From contig NC_133121.1 of assembly GCF_033568475.1 (NCBI RefSeq), forward strand, positions 192,412,664 through 192,476,663: DNA of 64,000 bases, read 5' to 3'. The stretch's first letter is position 1; the number at the start of each line of letters is the position of its first letter. This stretch comes from Henckelia pumila. Its lineage: Eukaryota; Streptophyta; Magnoliopsida; Lamiales; Gesneriaceae. Positions 1 through 13,100 of this stretch are shown piece after piece. A program made the translations under genes and the position numbers. Below the pieces are notes generated by a model. The model saw nothing but the letters and a program-made list of their open reading frames with translations. It had not been told where the DNA came from and searched no databases.

Positions 1-1062
1 CCTTGGTTTAAAAAAAAAGACCATAAATCCAAACTCAAGAAACAAAATACAAAACGAAAATCAAATTTTGGTCAGATATAAAATTTAAATTAAAAAATTT
101 TGATTTCATATTATATATCAAAATTAAACCAAAAAAAAACATGATTCACATTATATTAATACTTTTATTTATATTATGTATTTTATAAGATGATATTTAG
201 TGTAAAATTGTTTTGAATAATTTTAGTTGAATTTTTTTAATTTAATTCATTTAAATTTTAAAAGCTTTAAAATATGAAAATCATAATATATTATAAATGA
301 AAATATAAAAAACGTATGAAATTTATGGAATTTAAAATATAAATTCATCGATAATATGACTAAGAAAAAATATATAGAAGTTACAAGACAAAAAAGTGAA
401 AATTCAATGCAAAAAGGACTAAAAATAAAAAAAATGCAAGTTACAGGACTAAAATTGTAAATTTAATTTTAATAGGACTTAAAGTGAAAAATTAATGAAA
501 GTTATAGGACTAAAAATGTGAATTAATGTTAATAGGACCAAAAATAAAAAAAGAATGCAACTTACAGGACTAAAATTACAAAATTATTTTTAACAGGACA
601 AAAAATGGAAAATGTGCAAATTATAGGACCAAAATTGTAATTCTCCCTAAAAAAAATAAAAACTCGATCGAGCTGTAATAATTACATAAGTTTCAATATC
701 AATATTGTGTTAATGTAATATACTTATATTTATAAGCTTACATTAATTATTGATAATGTCTTATTCTAAACTGTTAATATGGATGTAAAATAATCATGAC
801 CGTAAATAATACAAACATTAAGACTGCAAGTGTTACATTGTTCGAAAATATTGCAAATATTTTTATTAGTTGGAATGTCGAAAATTATATTGATTATATC
901 ACTAAGACATGTAATAGTTTTTTTTTCAAAAAGTATATATTATTACCATGAAAATCATTTATTAACTGCGTGTTAATATCTTCTCATCTCAATTAATTTA
1001 TTTAACAATGTTTATCGACAACAAAAGATGTTTCCACGTGCATCGCACGTGACTTTTACTAG
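1..1062 (+). mobile_element. Helitron-like 3' portion (5' end not found)
   Basis: The right end has the hallmarks of a Helitron 3' terminus: a perfect 7-bp GC-rich stem (CACGTGC at 1035-1041, GCACGTG at 1045-1051, loop ATC), then about 7 bases later CTAG at 1059-1062 followed by T. The upstream DNA is very AT-rich and holds a degenerate tandem repeat. No RepHel coding sequence is visible, so if real this is a non-autonomous or truncated copy. Its 5' TC end was not identified and may lie outside the window. Confidence 0.5.
405..650. repeat. Degenerate AT-rich tandem repeat
   Basis: Four to five diverged copies of a unit of roughly 55-60 bp follow one another. Each contains the pattern 'ataggactaaaa...aatgcaa.ttacaggac'. 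The array lies within the Helitron-like segment and has no open reading frame. Similar minisatellites are common inside non-autonomous plant transposons. Confidence 0.6.
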
Positions 1063-1064
1063 TT

Positions 1065-4000
1065 AAATAAAAATGCGGAAAAATACAATTTTCATAAACT
1101 TGAATAGAAAACATGTGTCAACTTGCAAACAAAAACATTGTGTGATCTGAACTTTTCAGGTGCTAACTAAAGAAGACTTGCACCGTACAAAACACGTTTC
1201 AAAACACTAATAATAAGAAAATTGTTTAGGAACATAAAACTTTGCTTGACACGGTTCGTAACAGCTTTCACAAACTCCTCGCTTCCTTGGTCATTCCGCG
1301 TTTTGTCCAGCGACATACTCATTAACTGTATCTTCTTTATCTGCATCATTCAAACATAGTGAGTCTAAAGACTCAACAAGCATACATATGTAATAAAGTA
1401 TATATACACAATCAAAATACATATGTAATAAAGTTTACACAATCAAAATATTAAAACATGTTTTGTATGTGTCTAACAACATAATCATGCGTAGCAAACA
1501 AAATCAACTACTTCATTTTGAGGTGATGAAATGTGTAAATATGAAAACCATTAGAGCCTTTGAGCCTTTGAGTCCCGTGATCACGGTCGTTGTACAACAA
1601 ACATATAATTTGGTACAGTTCATACCAACCTTGTGTCAATATGTGTACCATCACATACTGACAGCCTTTGATATGAACATTAGACTTTCATTCTTTTGGA
1701 AAGGCTATCTCCGGAGCTCATCGAGGGGCACCAATCATGTATTTGCCACCTGACCGTAAAATTCGGTTGGAACTAGCAAGTGCACTAGGTCAAGTTATAG
1801 TAAGTGGACAACGAGTCCAAGTATCGATCACATAGAGACTATAGTTAATTTTCAAGATTTAATTATTTAACTTAATCTAGACAAAAATAATAAAAAAAGA
1901 GTGCACTCAAAACTTAAATACTCGAACACATTATAAATCCATGCGTAAATATTCAATAACATAAGATGCGGAAAATAGTTTGATTACAATCTCATAATCA
2001 TTGAAACATAAAAGCGCGAAGGTCACGGGTGTGCTAGCTTGCCACGAATGCACAGAGGTCTTCACCACCAGTCGGGACCACAACCTCCTGAATAACATAA
2101 ATCTCACCTGCACACCATTTAGATCTAGTGAGCCTAAAGGCCCAGCATGCTCTACCTTTAATAACGAGTACTACTAAATAAAACCACATGCAAGCATATA
2201 ACGTATATAAAAATAACCTAAGGATTCTAATGCATGCATGATCGTAAAATCGTATGCATAAACTGCGTCGTAATCTATATCATAACATAATACGTAACAT
2301 AATACATAACATAAGCATTGACATGTCATAAACATAAAAATCATTTTCTGTGGGTCATATCAGTGAAGTGTAACCTAATTCGATTGATCAATCTAAATCC
2401 ATCGTATGTGGTGGCGGCCTGTAGGGTGTACCCCTAACGTCCTATGCCACTTCACCCAACCTTTGGGGATCCATATGCTCATAATCGTAAGTGGAAAGGT
2501 CATCGGGCCCGGTATCCCGACCTCCAGTCCCGTGTTTGTCACAAATCACTTCAACTTCCCAAAAATATTTTCTTTACATGCCCGTTATCTCATCATAAAA
2601 TACATGCATGAATCATGAACTTAGAAATATCATTTTCTTAAAATTTTGCCCGTAAATATATATTTAATTCATTTTCCATAAAAATCATATTTATATCAAA
2701 ATATACATATACATCTATTAAATATATATTTACGGACTATTTTGTTTGTCACTGGCTAGTTCGAGTTGTTGCCCCTTAAGTAAAGCCCATAAACTTAGAC
2801 TAGCTCATTAACATTTATACTGACCCAAAAATACTTAGACTAGCTCAATCACACTTAAAATGACCGAGATCAGACTTAGATTGGCCCCATAGTAATTAGC
2901 CTGACTTAGAATTTAGCTCAACCAAATAAATTAAACAACTTAGGCTCATTAACGAATTTAGCCAAATTAATAAATTAAGCCCCTAATAACTATCTTAAGC
3001 CCAATAAGCTTGACTCAATAACTAAATCAATTCATGCAAGCCCAAATAACATTTTAGCTCAAATAAACAACTCAAACCCAATAAACATCTTAGACCCAAT
3101 AAATAAATTAAGTCCAATAAACATCTTAGGCCCAATAACAAAATTGACCCAATGAATAAACTAGACACTTAGACTCTTAAATAAATTACCCGGCCCAAAA
3201 TAAAATAATCCAGAACCAAACCATAACATATGACCATTAACACTTTACCCGACCCGGACAACCCACTCGCCCGAGCCCTGCCTGAGCTGCCCGCTAGATA
3301 GACCACCCTTACAACCATCCAACTGTTCACCTAGCCGACACTAGTTCAAGACATCTTAAACCAACACCCAAGGGACCTAATCCAACCATCAACCATTGAA
3401 CAACAACTAAGACCTAGCCATGACAGAAAAATCATCCACAATATATAAAAACGTGAATAATGCATGAGTTAAAATTTGAGCTATCATATCCACATACAAA
3501 TGCAACAACACAATTTAATCATCAAAACAGTGAATATACTGATCTAAATGGTGTGAGAAAGAAAAGATATAACATGCCTTTGCATTTAAAATGCACGAAA
3601 AACTAATACGGTTGCGGTTGCGCATATCGGGACTTGGAAATCTCATAATTATCCAATTCTGGAAGCTCAAATTCCTAAACTGCTGATTTTTGCCTCTAAT
3701 TATCCTCAACGGGCTTCCGATCTGCGAAAAATCATACAATGGTCAAAAGTCAACCTTGGTCAACTTTGGTCAAACTTTGACCAAAAATTACCGAACTTTA
3801 TTGCGCTCTCACCGCTTAACGATTTCGAATCTCGACTCAAAACTTGGATATTCGGATCTATCACGTCGAGATGATCGAAAATGGTTAGCATGTCGATGGC
3901 CGGTGGCTCGCCGGACAAGACGGCGGCGACGGTGGCGGCGCGACGGCGATCTGTAAAACTACTCCAAAAATTCTGAAATTTTGCAGGCTTGTAGAACTCG

Positions 4001-4889
4001 ACGAGATGATTCCAATGCACTAATCCATGACCGGAGAGGACCACCGTGGTGGCCGAAATCGGGGAAAAACAGCGGGCGGGGGCATGAGCTTCCGAGCTCA
4101 GATCCGTCCGCTTTTTCTCACGAAAAATGCTGAAAAAAGCTTGGTAAATGATCTTCACACATCCTACTACCATTAAGCAACTCAAAAACTAACAAAAACG
4201 AGCTAAAATCCGATCAATACGCGCGAGGAAGACGATGAATAGTGGTCACTCCTTCTCGACTTCGTGCTCGGCAAATCGGACACCAAAAATCACAATTCTT
4301 GGTATGGTTGTGACCGCCTCGACGAGAGCTACAAGATGGGAGGGTCAATCGACGGCGATGGGCGGAGACTGGCGGCCGACGACGGAAGAGGCGTGAATGG
4401 GGGTTAGGGTTTAGTGTGTGTTTTAGGTGTTTAGTGCGTGAGAGAGAGTGTACCACTTAATATTATAAATTTTGGTCATAAAATGATCCGGTCTGATCCA
4501 TTTTAATGTTCTTGTGTTATTTTAATCCAATATGTAATTTAACACATTTTTACAATTATCTGAAATAGCGAACTTTGACCTGGTGACTAGACCAGTTAAT
4601 TCCCAATAAATAAATTGAGTCAATCTAAAGCTTTGACCAGTCACCCAAACTGATTAATTTTTCCAATCAAATTATCTGGCATAAATAATTATTTTTAATT
4701 CCATTATCTCAATATTTATTTGAAAATGCCAACATTATCAGCTATTCAGAAATAGTCAAACTCATTGACTAATTGACACGTGTATTTTGTAAATACACTC
4801 TATAACTCATTTGACAGTAATAATTATTTTTCCAACTCAATAATTATTTTAATTGCCAATTAATTCGGTAATAAATTTTGGAACGTTAC
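1065..4889 (-). mobile_element. Decayed LTR-retrotransposon DNA (LTR fragments)
   Basis: On the minus strand the right end reads TGTAACGTTCC (rising from 4889), a typical start of plant Ty3/gypsy LTRs. Two internal blocks resemble each other, 'gtgagtctaaagactcaaca' near 1362 and 'gtgagcctaaaggcccagca' near 2129; I associate this motif with large gypsy LTRs. A GC-rich body lies at 3890-4420, within an otherwise AT-rich stretch. The left boundary, PBS and target-site duplication were not found, so this is probably one truncated LTR next to a fragment of a related one. Short open frames here (for example 3760-4185) match no protein family I know. Confidence 0.45.
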
Positions 4890-5661
4890 ATAAAGTCACG
4901 GTTCAAGTTCATTAATTGAGTTAACTTAATTCAATTCTTTGTCGTTGAAAATTTGTTTAACACCAAAACTTAAAATTGATTTCCCACATCATCTTGGTGA
5001 GTTTGACAAGGGCATATTTGCAAATTGGAAGGATAATTCTTACGACCGTAAAATAATCACACAACAAAGTAGGGATGCCTTTTCCCGATATTACAGTAGA
5101 TTTTCACGGACCCTTGGTTTATGGGCAGTTTGTAAGTAATCGAACCAAACACAGGATAAAGAGATTTTAAATATTAATTACCCCTTATCATGTATACCAA
5201 ATAGGGTCTTAATGTAATAAAATAGTCATTTACTGATATTTAATATTTTCTAAATCTACACAATACATCGATCGAAATATTAAATTTTCCAGATCCATGC
5301 AACAATGTTGAGCAAGAAACCATAGAAATTCTAAGCAAGAAACCGAAATTAATATAATTTTTCATCCACACAACAATGTCGAGCAAGAAACCATGGACGT
5401 TTCGAGAAAGATTTCACAGTTTCTATATGAGAAATCTCTACTCAATATTGCGCTTCCCTGTGGATTCTTCGTTGTACACGAGTACATGTTCAAAAATTGT
5501 TGTTTATAAATGTCAAAGATTAAAAAATTTATTTAATACGAATTATCAATATTCGCAAGAGAGAGCATGATTGCAAATAAAAGTTCTCAATAAAAGAATA
5601 CATTGTCTTTTACCATCAGCGGAGAAATTTAATCTTGACTTTTTGGCCTGAATCGAGAGTT

Positions 5662-5686
5662 GGGGGGGGGGGGGGGGGAGTGGGGG
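5662..5686 (+). repeat. Poly-G run
   Basis: Seventeen consecutive G residues (5662-5678) are followed by AGT and five more G residues. The tract could form a G-quadruplex, and it is also a place where sequencing length errors are likely. It lies in non-coding DNA upstream of the DA1 gene. Confidence 0.9.
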
Positions 5687-5744
5687 CCTGTGACAGGTTA
5701 CACCTAAAAATTCAATTGGGCCTGAGCCCAATCATTAAGGTCCA

Positions 5745-5960
5745 CTCCAGATATTTTTAAGGCCCAAACTTATTTAAATAAGCACTATATCGTTCTACTC
5801 TCGATTATTATTCCTTGAGTAATAACTGACTTGAGCGTCGGAGTTTCTTTGCCGGGAACCCTCCCGGCTCCTCTGAATTTGTTTTGTGACGTAAGAACAA
5901 TCCACTGAAGATCTCGACAGGGAGCATACAAGGATTCGTTGATACTCCGGATTTTGCGGA
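5745..5960 (+). mobile_element. Probable LTR-derived fragment
   Basis: The segment includes 'actgacttgagcgtcggag' followed by 'gccgggaaccctcccgg', a motif pair I associate with the 3' part of some plant retrotransposon LTRs. No second LTR, PBS or target-site duplication was found. This call rests on motif memory only and could be wrong. Confidence 0.3.
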
Positions 5961-6023
5961 AGCAACGTGTCATATAAAAAGTAAAATGCAGAACAACTAT
6001 CATTCAAATAAAACAATTTATAT

Positions 6024-6160
6024 GTCTCCAAGAGGGTGTCCAAGTTGGTGAAGTAGATGAACTCTTAGCCAGATATCAGAGTTCGATTTTCCCTGCCAAT
6101 ACTTTCTTGGACTAGACTGTCATACAGGGTTGCGGATGCACACGTCCAAAAAAAAAAAAA
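6024..6160 (+). mobile_element. tRNA-derived SINE
   Basis: A 137-bp element has an internal RNA polymerase III promoter: an A-box-like 'aagttggtgaagtagatg' near 6041 and a B-box-like 'gagttcgatttt' near 6079. It ends in an A-rich tail at 6148-6160. It is flanked by a direct repeat, ACAATTTATAT, at 6013-6023 and 6161-6171, which is the target-site duplication expected of LINE-mediated insertion. SINEs do not code for protein. It sits about 1 kb upstream of the DA1 start codon. Confidence 0.75.
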
Positions 6161-7156
6161 ACAATTTATATCTTAATTAATTGACCTCTGAATTAATTAA
6201 ATAATGCCTCCAATGGGCTCGAATCAGGACTATTGATGAACTCCCGAACACAACCAATAAGAGGTGAAATTCTAGGAAACAACTGGCATTCCTCGTTCGG
6301 AAGGCTCTCCAAATGAACAATCTAGATTTTGAAAAGCTTCCCTGTTTTGGAATCCCATGTGAAACACTCCACAACGCACAAAGCTAGAAGCGAAAACGAA
6401 GAGCTAGAGTATGCGCAACTAGGGCTCTGAAGGGCGAAGGATCAAAGGCCTAGGCTACTGCTGGGCTAAGAATCGGAAATCCAAAGGCTGGGGACCGATT
6501 AAAGATGACCCGAGTTGGTTCCAAGACCTAGGAACCACTGTGATTGGGTGGTTCCGAGAGCTAGGGGCTGGGGTGGTTCGAGTATCATGCGTTTGGCCTT
6601 TTTGTTTATGGTAATGCTACTTGATTGCATATGGTGCATTGCCATCTCAGATCCTCCCATGGGTTTAAATTGGAACTTTGATCTTTTTTAAAATGATGAC
6701 AAAGAAAAGAGGACATGAGCAAGAGAAAATGGCACATGAGAGTTCCATTTCACCTGCTCCATGTTGTATTATTTATTTGCTTACATAAGAAATGTATCTG
6801 ATTTGTTTGTTTGTTTGTTTTAAGTTTTTTGCTGGTTAACTTGTTTTGCTCTGATTTGGTTCTTGTACCTTCTAGGAGTTCTTCTAGGAGGAATCAAATA
6901 CTTTTTGGATAGGATTTGTTAGCTTCTTTTCCTCCGTATACTGATTCAGTTCATTGGGGAAGCCTCTAAATGTTATCATTTTTATCCATTTAAATACAGA
7001 AGAGTGTGTGCCGGGGTGATCCTTCGTCAACAGCAACTGAAGGATCTGTAATTTAGGCAGTTTTCATAGTCCAACGATAATTTTGCTCAAGTATAGAACA
7101 TTCTCTACTCTTTACTGAAAAGGTTCATTGACCATGCAACCACCACAACTCTTCTA

Positions 7157-10100
7157 ATGGGTTGGCTTAGTAAAATTTTCAAGGGTTCAAACCATAAAGT
7201 TTCGGAGGGGCGGTATGATTGGAGATATGGAACTGATACGCTGGAGAATCATCCCTCTACTTCTTTTGTAAGATTTAATTTTTTTCTTTAATGTTCTGCC
7301 TCCGTCATATAATTATGTTCGAATGCGAAAGTGAACTTACAAATTTCAAAATAAAATATTGTTGATTGTGCTCTTGGTGCCATTTCGTACTGTTGATGCT
7401 AATGGATGCCATGTCGTATTGCTGCTTCTAATGAATTTTTATTTATTTTGCTCAATTTCTTTAATTTTCCGTAATTTATTTGACCGAAAAACTTTTGCAT
7501 TGTGAATCTGAATACAGGATTCATGGTCGGAGATTGAAGACATTGACCATGCTATTGCTCTCTCTCTTTCAGAAGAAGAAAGAGGGAAAAGTTTTATTGG
7601 TGAGTTCTCTAGCAGCTTAATTGTGTGATTGATTGGTAATCTTTGAACTATAGTTCTGATATGTGTGTGTGCGTGGGCAGATAACTTATGTGTTTGTTAG
7701 ATATGTTGAATATGTGATTAGAGTATGATTTAATCAATAAACTACAAGAAGTAATATTTTTTAAGTTTGGTTATATCTCTGTTGTGCTGATATTATTTTT
7801 ACTATGAGTTGTGATATCATGGTACATGTTGTGATAAAGTGCAGTATTGCACTACAAGGAGGATTTTCATACAGATACAGTGATATACTTTAGCTGAAAA
7901 TTAGAAAGAACATTTCAAAAAAATAAATATAAAAACGAAGAGTGGCCAAAGGCTTTGATCTTTGTTAAAGATTTGGATTTTGTAATTTAGATATTTGAAA
8001 TGATATATTTATGTAATGTTGCAATTGAAACATGTACTTATTGAATTTATATATTATATGCCAAAGTTGTAATATATCTGAAAGTGTCCAAAAAAAAAAG
8101 TGGAATAACACAATTAAATTATGGAAAAAATATGGTGGGTCAAATCTCGAACACATCAGGTTTCAATTCATTATCGTGTAAAATGTCCATTTAATATCGA
8201 ATAAATTGATTAGAGAACCAATATACGTATATATTAATTTTAATTGCATGTGGGTGAGCATTGGGTAGGATTTTTTGTACCTTACCACTAGCTGACAGAT
8301 ACAATGTGAGTTAACATATTACCTGGCATGATTTCTTTCAAAGTAGGCCTACCAGATTGGGTCTGATACTGAGTTCCCATACCCAGATGCCACCTGTAGC
8401 ATCACTATAGAATTGGGTTTTCTCTAATCTCTTGCTTGTTAAAGACAATGATTTATGGGAGATCGGAACTCCATATGTTTCTGACCTTGTACGCAATGCA
8501 CGTGGGTCAGATATTACCTTTCTGTACTTTCTATGTGCTATCTAAATATTGTTTACTATGTATTTTGTAATGTTTTATATAGCTACACACTAACAGTTAT
8601 ATTCTGTATGTCTAATCTGGCGTAGATAGTGAACCACAATTGGAAGAAGATGAACAACTTGCTAGGGCTCTTCAAGAGAGCTTGAATGTTGAGTCTCCAC
8701 AGCAGCGACAGAGTAGAAATGATAGTGACGCGACAAATGGATGTGGACACGAAAATGAAAATATTTATCAGCCTATATCTGTCCCATATTCTACTACTTT
8801 CAGGTATACGTTGTTGACCTTGCAGTTCAGAGCTTATATTCATTGAATTTCTTTGAGTTGACCATTTTTTGATATGCTGTCATATTCCATTAGAGTACGA
8901 TCGCAAGTTCCAATTTAGTCTTTATATCTAGTCTTGAGTCTGAAACTAATGTAGGAATAAATCCACTTTGAAGGCAATGGTTTATTCGATAAGCAAACCT
9001 ATTTTATTATTAAATGTTGTTTTAGTGAGCCTTGTAAATAATTCGCCTGGCATCTTGCCACGTACTTCTGTATGCACATGGTTGACTTCAAGAGTTCTTA
9101 TCCACTCTGGTTTGTGCTGGTAAGTAGTGCATAAATTTTGTTAATGATGACTTCAATCAGGTATATGCACAACACTTTTCTTATTAATAATATTATAGTT
9201 TCTTATAAAAAAAAAATCAGTTTCACTTTTTATCTTTTTCACAGTGAAATGCATATTTTTTTGGTTTGTTTTCTGTTGTAGGAATTGTGCTGGTTGTAAC
9301 ACAGAGATTGGCCATGGAAGATTTTTGAGTCGTTTGAGCGCAATGTGGCACCCAGAATGTTTTAGATGTCATGGTTGCAACCAACCAATATATGATTATG
9401 AGGTACAATAAACCTTAGCATTCAAAGTACTTGTTCTAGTAGCTTATCCTTTGTTTATATTCATGGTATCAGTGTTCAAGACATTGTAATGTAAGCTGTA
9501 TGCTTTTGCAACCTGAACTTCATACATGAGTAATTTCACGTGATAATTTTGAACTTTTGGTATGACTCACACTGGATGTTTGCTGGCGCACCTTGTTGTC
9601 GATAAATGATTTTAGAATGACTTTACCAATTTCAACTCTCCAGCAGATAATGAATTGTTTCTGTATGCCAAAAATTTGTGTGGATGGCAGCAAGATGTGG
9701 TAGAGTTCCGAGGCCTTGCTTTTTTATCCTGCCTAAGGAATATTGATATTACTAAACAGAAATATTAAATGCAGTGGTAAAAGGGGGCAACATTATTAGG
9801 TTTTTGAGAGGACAAGTGATGGTGGGATTCCAGATTCCTCTTTCAAGGATCTTTATCCTTCCTTATTCCAATTATCTTCGCTTCGCAACAAATATATTTC
9901 TCAATTTTTTCGGTTGGAAAATCCCTCAATCTCTTCTGTTATTTCTCGGGACCTGCATTTTAGGTGGGATTTGACGGATGAATTGAATGAGTTGAGCTTG
10001 CTGTTAGGTTCCTTAGAGAGGGTCAGGTTGGTTGAGGGGATGTTATATATTAGGAAATGAGTGGGAGATCTTCGGGGTTTTTCTTGATCAAATCTTTCTA

Positions 10101-13100
10101 TGAGTCCTTTCCTGACAAGGATTTTCCTTCTTTTCATCTTTTTCCTATAATTTGGAAAATGCCCATACCATCGAAGTGACAAGTTTTTCGTGGATTGCGG
10201 TGCAAGGCAAGCTTTCTACCTGCGAGACAATGCTAAAGTGCTGGCCTACGTGCTCTCTTTGCCTGATTTGGTGTGTGTTATGTCGGCAAGAGGTGGAGAC
10301 CATGGCCATATCTTAATCCATTGTCTGTTCACGAGATGTCTATGGTATATAGAGCTTTGGAATAGCTGGGTTTGGTTTGGGTCGCTCCGAGGTCAACAAA
10401 GGACTTATTTGTGCCTTGATCAAGGCCCTAAGGCGAAAACTTGGTATAAGGGGGAAAATTTTTTGGACGGTGTTGGTTCACAGTATTTGCTGGTTTGTTT
10501 GGTTGGAGAGTAGTCAGAGGATTTTTTTATGATTTAGAGGATTTGGTTGAAGTCTATTAAGAAAAATTAAGATTCAAAGATTCAGGCTATCCACTTGGAC
10601 TAAGAAGCATAAGGAGTTTTTTTGGCTTTCGGTTTCAGATTTAGTCAATAATTGGAGCTACACATGTTAATATGTGTTGGATGACATTATCAGCTCCATT
10701 GGAGGATTAGGATTAGGATTAGGATTAGGATTAGGATTTCATATTTTTTGTATTTCAAATTCCGCATTATCTTAACTAGATTAGATTCCTAAGTCCTAGG
10801 TTTGGTTAACTAGATCTATAAATTTTGATGGATTAAGAAGAGAATTCTGATTCCCTATTCCATGATTCATCCATCTTTCACAACATGGTATCAGAGAGGT
10901 TGAACGATCAATGATGGCATCCGCTTTAGGTGATTCGTCCGACCTTCCCTCAAACCCTAACCACAACATGGCTGGAATCTCTGACAACACAACCATCCCT
11001 ATTACAAACCACAAACTAAATGGCCACAACTATCTCCAATGATCACAATCAGTTGTGATGTTTATTTGTGGAAAGGGCAAGGATGATTTATTTTCAGAAA
11101 CATCAAAGTGTACATCGATGCTGATTGGGCTGGCTCACAAACGGATAGGCGTTCTACATCAGGTTATTGCACATTTGTGGGGGGGAATATAGTAACCTGG
11201 AGTAGTAAAAAGCAAACAGTGGTGGCTCGCAGTACTGCAGAGGCAAAATATCGAGCATTAGTTCATGGTATATGCAAGGGAATGTGGCTGAAAAGACTAC
11301 TTGGTGAGTTAAAACTCGACGATAGTCTATTATTGGAAGTAATGTGTGACAATCAAGCTGTTATAAGTATATCCAAGAATCCAGTCCATCGTGACAGGAC
11401 AAAACACATTTAAGTGGATCTTCATTTTATAAGTGAGAAGATTGAGAAGAAAGTCCTTGCCCTCAACCATATCCCAACAAGCATGCAAGTCGCTGACATC
11501 TTAACAAAAACACTTCATCTGCCCAATTTTGAAGACCTATGTTCCAAGCTGGGCATGATCGACATATACAACCCAACTTGAGGGGAAGTGATGGATAGCA
11601 TTATCAGCTCCATTGGAGGATTAGGATAAGGATTTCATATTTTTTGTATTTCAAGTTCTGCATTATCTTAACTAGATTAGAGTGCTAGAGTACTAGGTTT
11701 GGTTGACTATATCTATAAATATGTACTGTATTTTTTTTGGATCGATTAAGAAGAAAATTCTGATTCTTCTTAAAGAATATGTACTGTATTTTTACAAAAA
11801 ACTGGGTGCTGCTTTGGATGTTGCTTTTTGCAGAAGATTGGGTGCTGATTCAAGATGGGATTCTTCACCCACATTCGTTCCAAAGATTCCATCAAATTTC
11901 TACTATACAAAGTCAGTTTCCGCCTCATCGACGCCGACTTCTGCATGTTACTAATTAGTTGAATACCCTTTTCTTTAAATTCGTCATCATCGTTCAAAAT
12001 CATTATGATGCTAGTGACATAGAGTGCCCCTATGTGCCCTGAATCCATAGCCTTGAGTAGGCATTCGCCAGCCGATTTAAGATCCACACGATTAAAGTAG
12101 TCCACCTGAATCAAGAAATTTGAAATTCAATTTGCATCATTAATTCAACATCTCTACGCTTCCATTCCATCAGCTGCTGATCAGAAGTTTTGCCTAGTCA
12201 AATTCGGTCAAGCAGATTTGATGACTGTCAATGCCGACAAATTAGAACCCTCGTTCGGCCGAATCACTTCTAAACTCAACCGTTGAATTTTGAAATCAAT
12301 TGCTTCTTGTTGGTTAACTGTGATAATGTCGCGAACTTGCAACTTAGAGCATTTTTTACTACATTAGCCTTACCCGAATGGTAGCAAATATCACAATCGT
12401 AGTCTTTCACAAAATTCAACCATCACCTCTAACCCATATTTAATTCCTTGTGTGTGAATAAATATTTATGCCCCAAAGCTTCAGAGTGAAAACAACTGCC
12501 GCCAACTCGAGATCATGATTCAGATAGTTTCGCTGGTGAACCTTTAACTGTTGAGATGCATAGGCAATAACTTTGTCATCTTGCATCAAAACAACTCTCA
12601 AATCGTTCTTGAACGCATCTGTATACGACACAAACCGTTTGGTTCCCTATGGAATCATTAATATCGGCGCTGTCATCTACCTTTCTTTCAGCTCATTGAA
12701 GCTCTTCTCACATTCATAAGTTCACTCGAATTTCACACTTTTTCTTGGTCAGTGAAGTCATCAGAAAAGAGATCCGTGAGAATTCTATATGAATCTCCAG
12801 TAGTAACCTGTCAATCCCAAGAAACTCCAAATCTCAGTTTCATTCTTTGGAGTAACCCAATTAAGGATCGCCTCTACCTTTGCTGGGTCGAATTAAAAAA
12901 CTCTCGAATATCATGCATTATATAATACACACATCAACATTCATGTTTTATTATTAAAATACCTATATTCTTGAATGATGGTTTCAAAAGCGTTTAAAAC
13001 TTGTCTTTTTTTTGTGGGTAGGGTTGGGGACGATCTAGCCCGAATCTTCTTCAAAAGTGTGTAGATTTTGAAAAGTGAGGGTTAGGGGTGGGAGGCGACT

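Larger units (their letters stand above)
11591..12460 (+). repeat. Left arm of large inverted repeat
   Basis: This arm is a reverse complement of about 14860-15719. It holds, in order, a truncated copia LTR, an F-box-like fragment and the end of a gypsy RNase H fragment. Adjacent copia RNase H (11108-11300) also has an inverted counterpart at about 15730-15915. The arms differ by scattered substitutions, so the duplication is not recent. Confidence 0.75.

Noticed and set aside
3690..4456. Overlapping open frames on both strands in a GC-rich stretch
   Set aside because: Composition is Arg/Pro/Ala-rich from GC content, there is no known domain, and the region sits within LTR-like DNA.
10704..10737. 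Telomere-like GATTAG repeat considered as an interstitial telomere
   Set aside because: The unit differs from the plant TTTAGGG repeat and it lies inside an LTR.
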